Assembly (NCBI RefSeq): GCF_017052585.1
Contig: NZ_JAFFHZ010000001.1
Location: 496,001-560,000, forward strand
Source of the DNA: Paenibacillus apiarius
Lineage (GTDB): Bacteria; Bacillota; Bacilli; Paenibacillales; Paenibacillaceae
DNA: 64,000 nt
Direction of reading: 5' to 3'
The translations under genes were made by a program, and so were the position numbers. Positions 61,569-64,000 of the stretch are shown in pieces. The notes below the pieces were generated by a model that was given only the letters and a program-made list of their open reading frames with translations, searched no databases and was not told the DNA's origin. How positions within the stretch are numbered: position 1 is the stretch's first letter; every line of letters begins with the position of its first letter.

Positions 61569-62744
61569 ATGATTCAGGCAGCAATACCCTTTTCAGAAGT
61601 GAGTCAGATTGTCGAAATGACGTCTGCCTGCATGCTCTATATCATTTTCATCATGTTTCTAATGGCAATTCGGCTCTATTCGCGCCAGCGTTCCAATGCG
61701 TATATTTTATTGATGAGTTCGTTTGTGATCATGGCTGCGGAACGATCGCTTGATTTAGTGAACGTATCTTGGCTGCAGCAGGATTCCCATGAAATATTCG
61801 TAGGGAGAACTGCCTTGCAAGCGTTTTCGTTTGTGCTTGTAAATATGTCCATTCTGCGGATGTACAAACGCTCCACCCGCAGCTCGCGGCTGCAATTCGC
61901 CTTTCTGCTGCTCTGCATTCCCGCGATAGCCGTGTTGTCGCATATGCTGACATCCCATTCGGTTTCGCCATTCTATCATGCGTGGCCGCTCATCGTTTAT
62001 CATATGATCATTACCATCTATTGCTATACGGTGATTGCCCCGCGCATCGGCCAACGAATCAAATACATTTGCAGCTTGGCGGCGCATTTTGTCATGCTTT
62101 TGCTTGAAACGGTCAATGCCGCGTGGTTTGATAGCTCGAACGCCTTCATCCTTGTCCTGGAACGCCTAATGCCGCTCATCTATTACACGCTTCTGTTCTT
62201 TATTCTGTTCGAGCGTGTGGTGGAGCTGCTGCACTCAACCTACCGGACATCCATCACCGATGCTCTGACCGGGTTATTCAATCGCAGGCATGTATTGAAA
62301 GTTATGCGGCAATACATTCGAAATGAATACAAAATTTCGTTCATTTTCTGCGACATCGATAATTTCAAGAAGGTCAACGATACGTTCGGCCACGACCAGG
62401 CCGATGAAATATTGAAGCAGACCTCCCTTATCATGCGCGAAGAAATCGACGACTTCGGCATTGCCGGACGGTTCGGCGGCGAAGAATTGATCGGGCTCAT
62501 TCTGCATCGGAACGCGCGCGCCGATCAAATTGCCGAGAAGATACGCCAGCGAGTCGAGAGCGAGACCAGCGTCACGATCAGCATCGGCACCAGCAATCTC
62601 CGCAAGCATATGACGGCCGAGGATCTGATACGCGAGGCCGATCAAGCCATGTACTATTCCAAGACGAACGGCAAAAATCGGGTTACCGCATTCCAATCCG
62701 TATACAGCGCCTCTTACGCTCCCCAATCACGGGCCAAGCGTTGA
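61569..62744 (+). CDS. Membrane diguanylate cyclase (GGDEF)
   Basis: A 391-residue protein: six to seven N-terminal helices (to about residue 215) form an integral sensor, followed by a GGDEF domain. ITDALTGLFNRRHV, FIFCDIDNFKKVNDTFGHDQ and RFGGEELI are intact, so it should make cyclic di-GMP. The RxxD product-inhibition site expected just before GGEEL is absent (IDDF), so feedback may be weak. ACGGAG precedes the ATG. Cyclic di-GMP could govern polysaccharide production such as that of the 39-42.7 kb operon, but no link is shown. Confidence 0.9.
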   Translation: MIQAAIPFSEVSQIVEMTSACMLYIIFIMFLMAIRLYSRQRSNAYILLMSSFVIMAAERSLDLVNVSWLQQDSHEIFVGRTALQAFSFVLVNMSILRMYKRSTRSSRLQFAFLLLCIPAIAVLSHMLTSHSVSPFYHAWPLIVYHMIITIYCYTVIAPRIGQRIKYICSLAAHFVMLLLETVNAAWFDSSNAFILVLERLMPLIYYTLLFFILFERVVELLHSTYRTSITDALTGLFNRRHVLKVMRQYIRNEYKISFIFCDIDNFKKVNDTFGHDQADEILKQTSLIMREEIDDFGIAGRFGGEELIGLILHRNARADQIAEKIRQRVESETSVTISIGTSNLRKHMTAEDLIREADQAMYYSKTNGKNRVTAFQSVYSASYAPQSRAKR

Positions 62745-62889
62745 GGATGCCGCAATGGGATTGTCCCATAAGGTTTCATCACCTGAGGGGCAGTCCTTTT
62801 TTCTATAACATTCACCACCGCATCTGAACCAGCGGAAGAGTGCATAAATGAGCAGAACCCTGCCCCTCTCTGCTCCCCTCGGAAAAATG

Positions 62890-62928
62890 AAAAATGGCGA
62901 AGCAGAAAAACCTCTGCCTCACCATTTT
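62890..62928. terminator. Bidirectional terminator
   Basis: Stem AAAAATGG / CCATTTTT with inner GCAG / CTGC pairing, T-runs on both strands. Between the GGDEF gene and the ABC permease. Confidence 0.75.
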
Positions 62929-62945
62929 TTTCTTTCTCATGCCTG

Positions 62946-63710
62946 CTATTGCACGTCTCTTTTTTTGAATACAAAGATCGAGATCCCGAGCAGCACAATC
63001 ATATATACCGCATAGACAGCGATGCTGTAACCTAACGTAGCGCCCTTGAATGGCAGCATATCGGCGTCGCCCGTAAAATACGGCTTCCAGTCCATGTTCG
63101 GGAAGATAAGGAACTTGTACCAGCTCTTGTTCGCCAGAAAATAGATGGCCGAACCGACAACCGACTTCAACACAATCGGTATCGTAATCGACAACCCCAG
63201 ACTGTGCGTCAAGACCGCAGTCGTAAAGGCAACCAGCGCATAGAACAGCACGTTCGGAAGACCGAGTGCCATATCGGCAGCAATCTGTACCAGCTTGACA
63301 TCGGCCGGGATGACATTAAAGAAGATGGCCCCAAGCGCCAATCCAATAAACAAGGTGAACAGATAAACCACTAACATAATAAGCATGATGTTGACGAGCT
63401 TCGACATCAGCACCATTGTCCGGCTTGCCGGACGGATGAGGAGCTGCTTGATGGTGCCGTCTTTGTACTCATCGGTTATGATTTGCGCGGATATAACCAT
63501 AATAAAGATGCTCGTAAGCGTATTTGATATGAAATGGACGTCGCTTGTAAAGGATATGAACGAATAGGGCTGATCTTTGAAAATAAAAAATCGCATCGCG
63601 ACGGCCAACAGTAAGGAAATGACGGCGAGAAACGCGTAATAGTATGGCACTTGCCGTTTGCTGTTCGCTTTCATCCATTCATTTTGCACAAGGGATATGA
63701 AATATCTCAT
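62946..63710 (-). CDS. ABC-2 type transporter permease
   Basis: A 254-residue permease with six helices of the ABC-2 exporter type. ISAQIITDEYKDGTIKQLLI is the characteristic cytosolic loop. Its start overlaps the stop of the ATPase gene (63707-63710, ATGA), so the two form a transporter. The family exports drugs, lantibiotics or lipids, or acts in stress sensing; the cargo is unknown. Confidence 0.87.
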   Translation of the reverse strand: MRYFISLVQNEWMKANSKRQVPYYYAFLAVISLLLAVAMRFFIFKDQPYSFISFTSDVHFISNTLTSIFIMVISAQIITDEYKDGTIKQLLIRPASRTMVLMSKLVNIMLIMLVVYLFTLFIGLALGAIFFNVIPADVKLVQIAADMALGLPNVLFYALVAFTTAVLTHSLGLSITIPIVLKSVVGSAIYFLANKSWYKFLIFPNMDWKPYFTGDADMLPFKGATLGYSIAVYAVYMIVLLGISIFVFKKRDVQ

Positions 63711-64000
63711 TCGATACGGCCTCCTTTCGTCATGGATAAGAACGTGTCCTCCAACGTCGGAGCGACCGTACGCACCTCATAGATAGCGACTCCGTGCTGC
63801 ACGAGGTGTTCAACCACCTTCGGAATGTCGTCTCTCAGCAGCTCGACGGAGAGCGCCCCTCCTTCTCCTCGCGAAGCGGGCCATGAAGTCGAGGCAAGCG
63901 CAGCAAGCGCTTTGTCCGGCGCGCTCACTTCGAAATGAATGGCCTTCGGCACAGGCGCAGCATCGTCCGCATTCGGATCCAGCGCCCGCTCGCCGACGAA
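63707..64000 (-). CDS. ABC transporter ATP-binding protein, C-terminal part
   Basis: The frame is open from its stop at 63707 to the right window edge (about 97 codons), so the gene is partial. The end (VYEVRTVAPTLEDTFLSMT-like) is the typical C-terminal extension of ABC-2 ATPases (the E/D-T-L-E-D-x-F-L motif). The Walker motifs lie beyond the window. It is coupled to the permease. Confidence 0.75.
   Translation of the reverse strand, partial: FVGERALDPNADDAAPVPKAIHFEVSAPDKALAALASTSWPASRGEGGALSVELLRDDIPKVVEHLVQHGVAIYEVRTVAPTLEDTFLSMTKGGRIE

Noticed and set aside
1-64000. CRISPR arrays, insertion sequences, prophage or toxin-antitoxin modules
   Set aside because: No regularly spaced repeats, transposase motifs or phage structural genes were found by reading; very diverged examples could be missed without a search.

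Overview
The window looks like a chromosomal stretch of a spore-forming Firmicute of the Paenibacillus/Brevibacillus type. The reasons are strong AGGAGG ribosome sites, TTG/GTG starts, sporulation genes (Spo0E-like, a GerC remnant, DUF4183, YmaF) and Bacillus-lineage conserved genes (ykoP, yqhH-yqhG, yqzE, ykvI, yhaO-yhaN). It also has a class II (B12) ribonucleotide reductase, a T-box, a cre-like box and NrdR-type boxes. Species cannot be fixed from the sequence alone. No rRNA, CRISPR array, intact insertion sequence or obvious prophage is seen.

Layout. 0-5 kb: a YkoP-type gene with a shredded YkoQ neighbour, an endonuclease/exonuclease/phosphatase protein, and a lipid group (lipid kinase, GT28 glycosyltransferase, lipase-like hydrolase). 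5-8.2 kb: class II aldolase, a deleted zinc alcohol dehydrogenase, a TolB-like protein and a GerC stub; gene decay is dense here. 8.2-15 kb: a two-gene acyl-CoA dehydratase/activase-like operon and cardiolipin synthase. 15-20 kb: AdoMet decarboxylase and nrdJ behind NrdR-type boxes. 20-28.8 kb: yqhH-yqhG, a secreted protein, yqzE, amidase, divergent polysaccharide deacetylase, a small protein behind a perfect sigma-A promoter, YmaF. 28.9-32.4 kb: glutaminyl-tRNA synthetase under a T-box, and an MBL/YHYH protein with DUF3006. 32.5-36.7 kb: an AT-rich accessory block with a secreted protein, a lipoprotein, a Spo0E-like gene, and an HTH-TPR (RRNPP-type) regulator followed by a small secreted-peptide gene. 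36.7-42.8 kb: LCP protein, Gfo/Idh oxidoreductase and a GT2-acyltransferase-GH18 exopolysaccharide-type operon. 43-47.4 kb: two tRNA-Leu(CAG) genes around small secreted proteins. 47.5-51.4 kb: regulator, PTS-IIC-like permease and L-serine dehydratase operon. 51.4-64 kb: small conserved genes, DedA, YkvI, YhaN/YhaO, GT4 glycosyltransferase, a GGDEF protein and the end of an ABC exporter.

How the genes work together. Several groups look like functional units: membrane glycolipid metabolism (1.8-4.8 kb plus cls), a radical-type dehydratase/activase pair, a surface polysaccharide operon, serine catabolism under probable carbon control, and a probable peptide quorum-sensing module. At least five decayed genes (ykoQ, alcohol dehydrogenase, a cls-like scrap, gerC, DUF4183) show active gene loss in this lineage.
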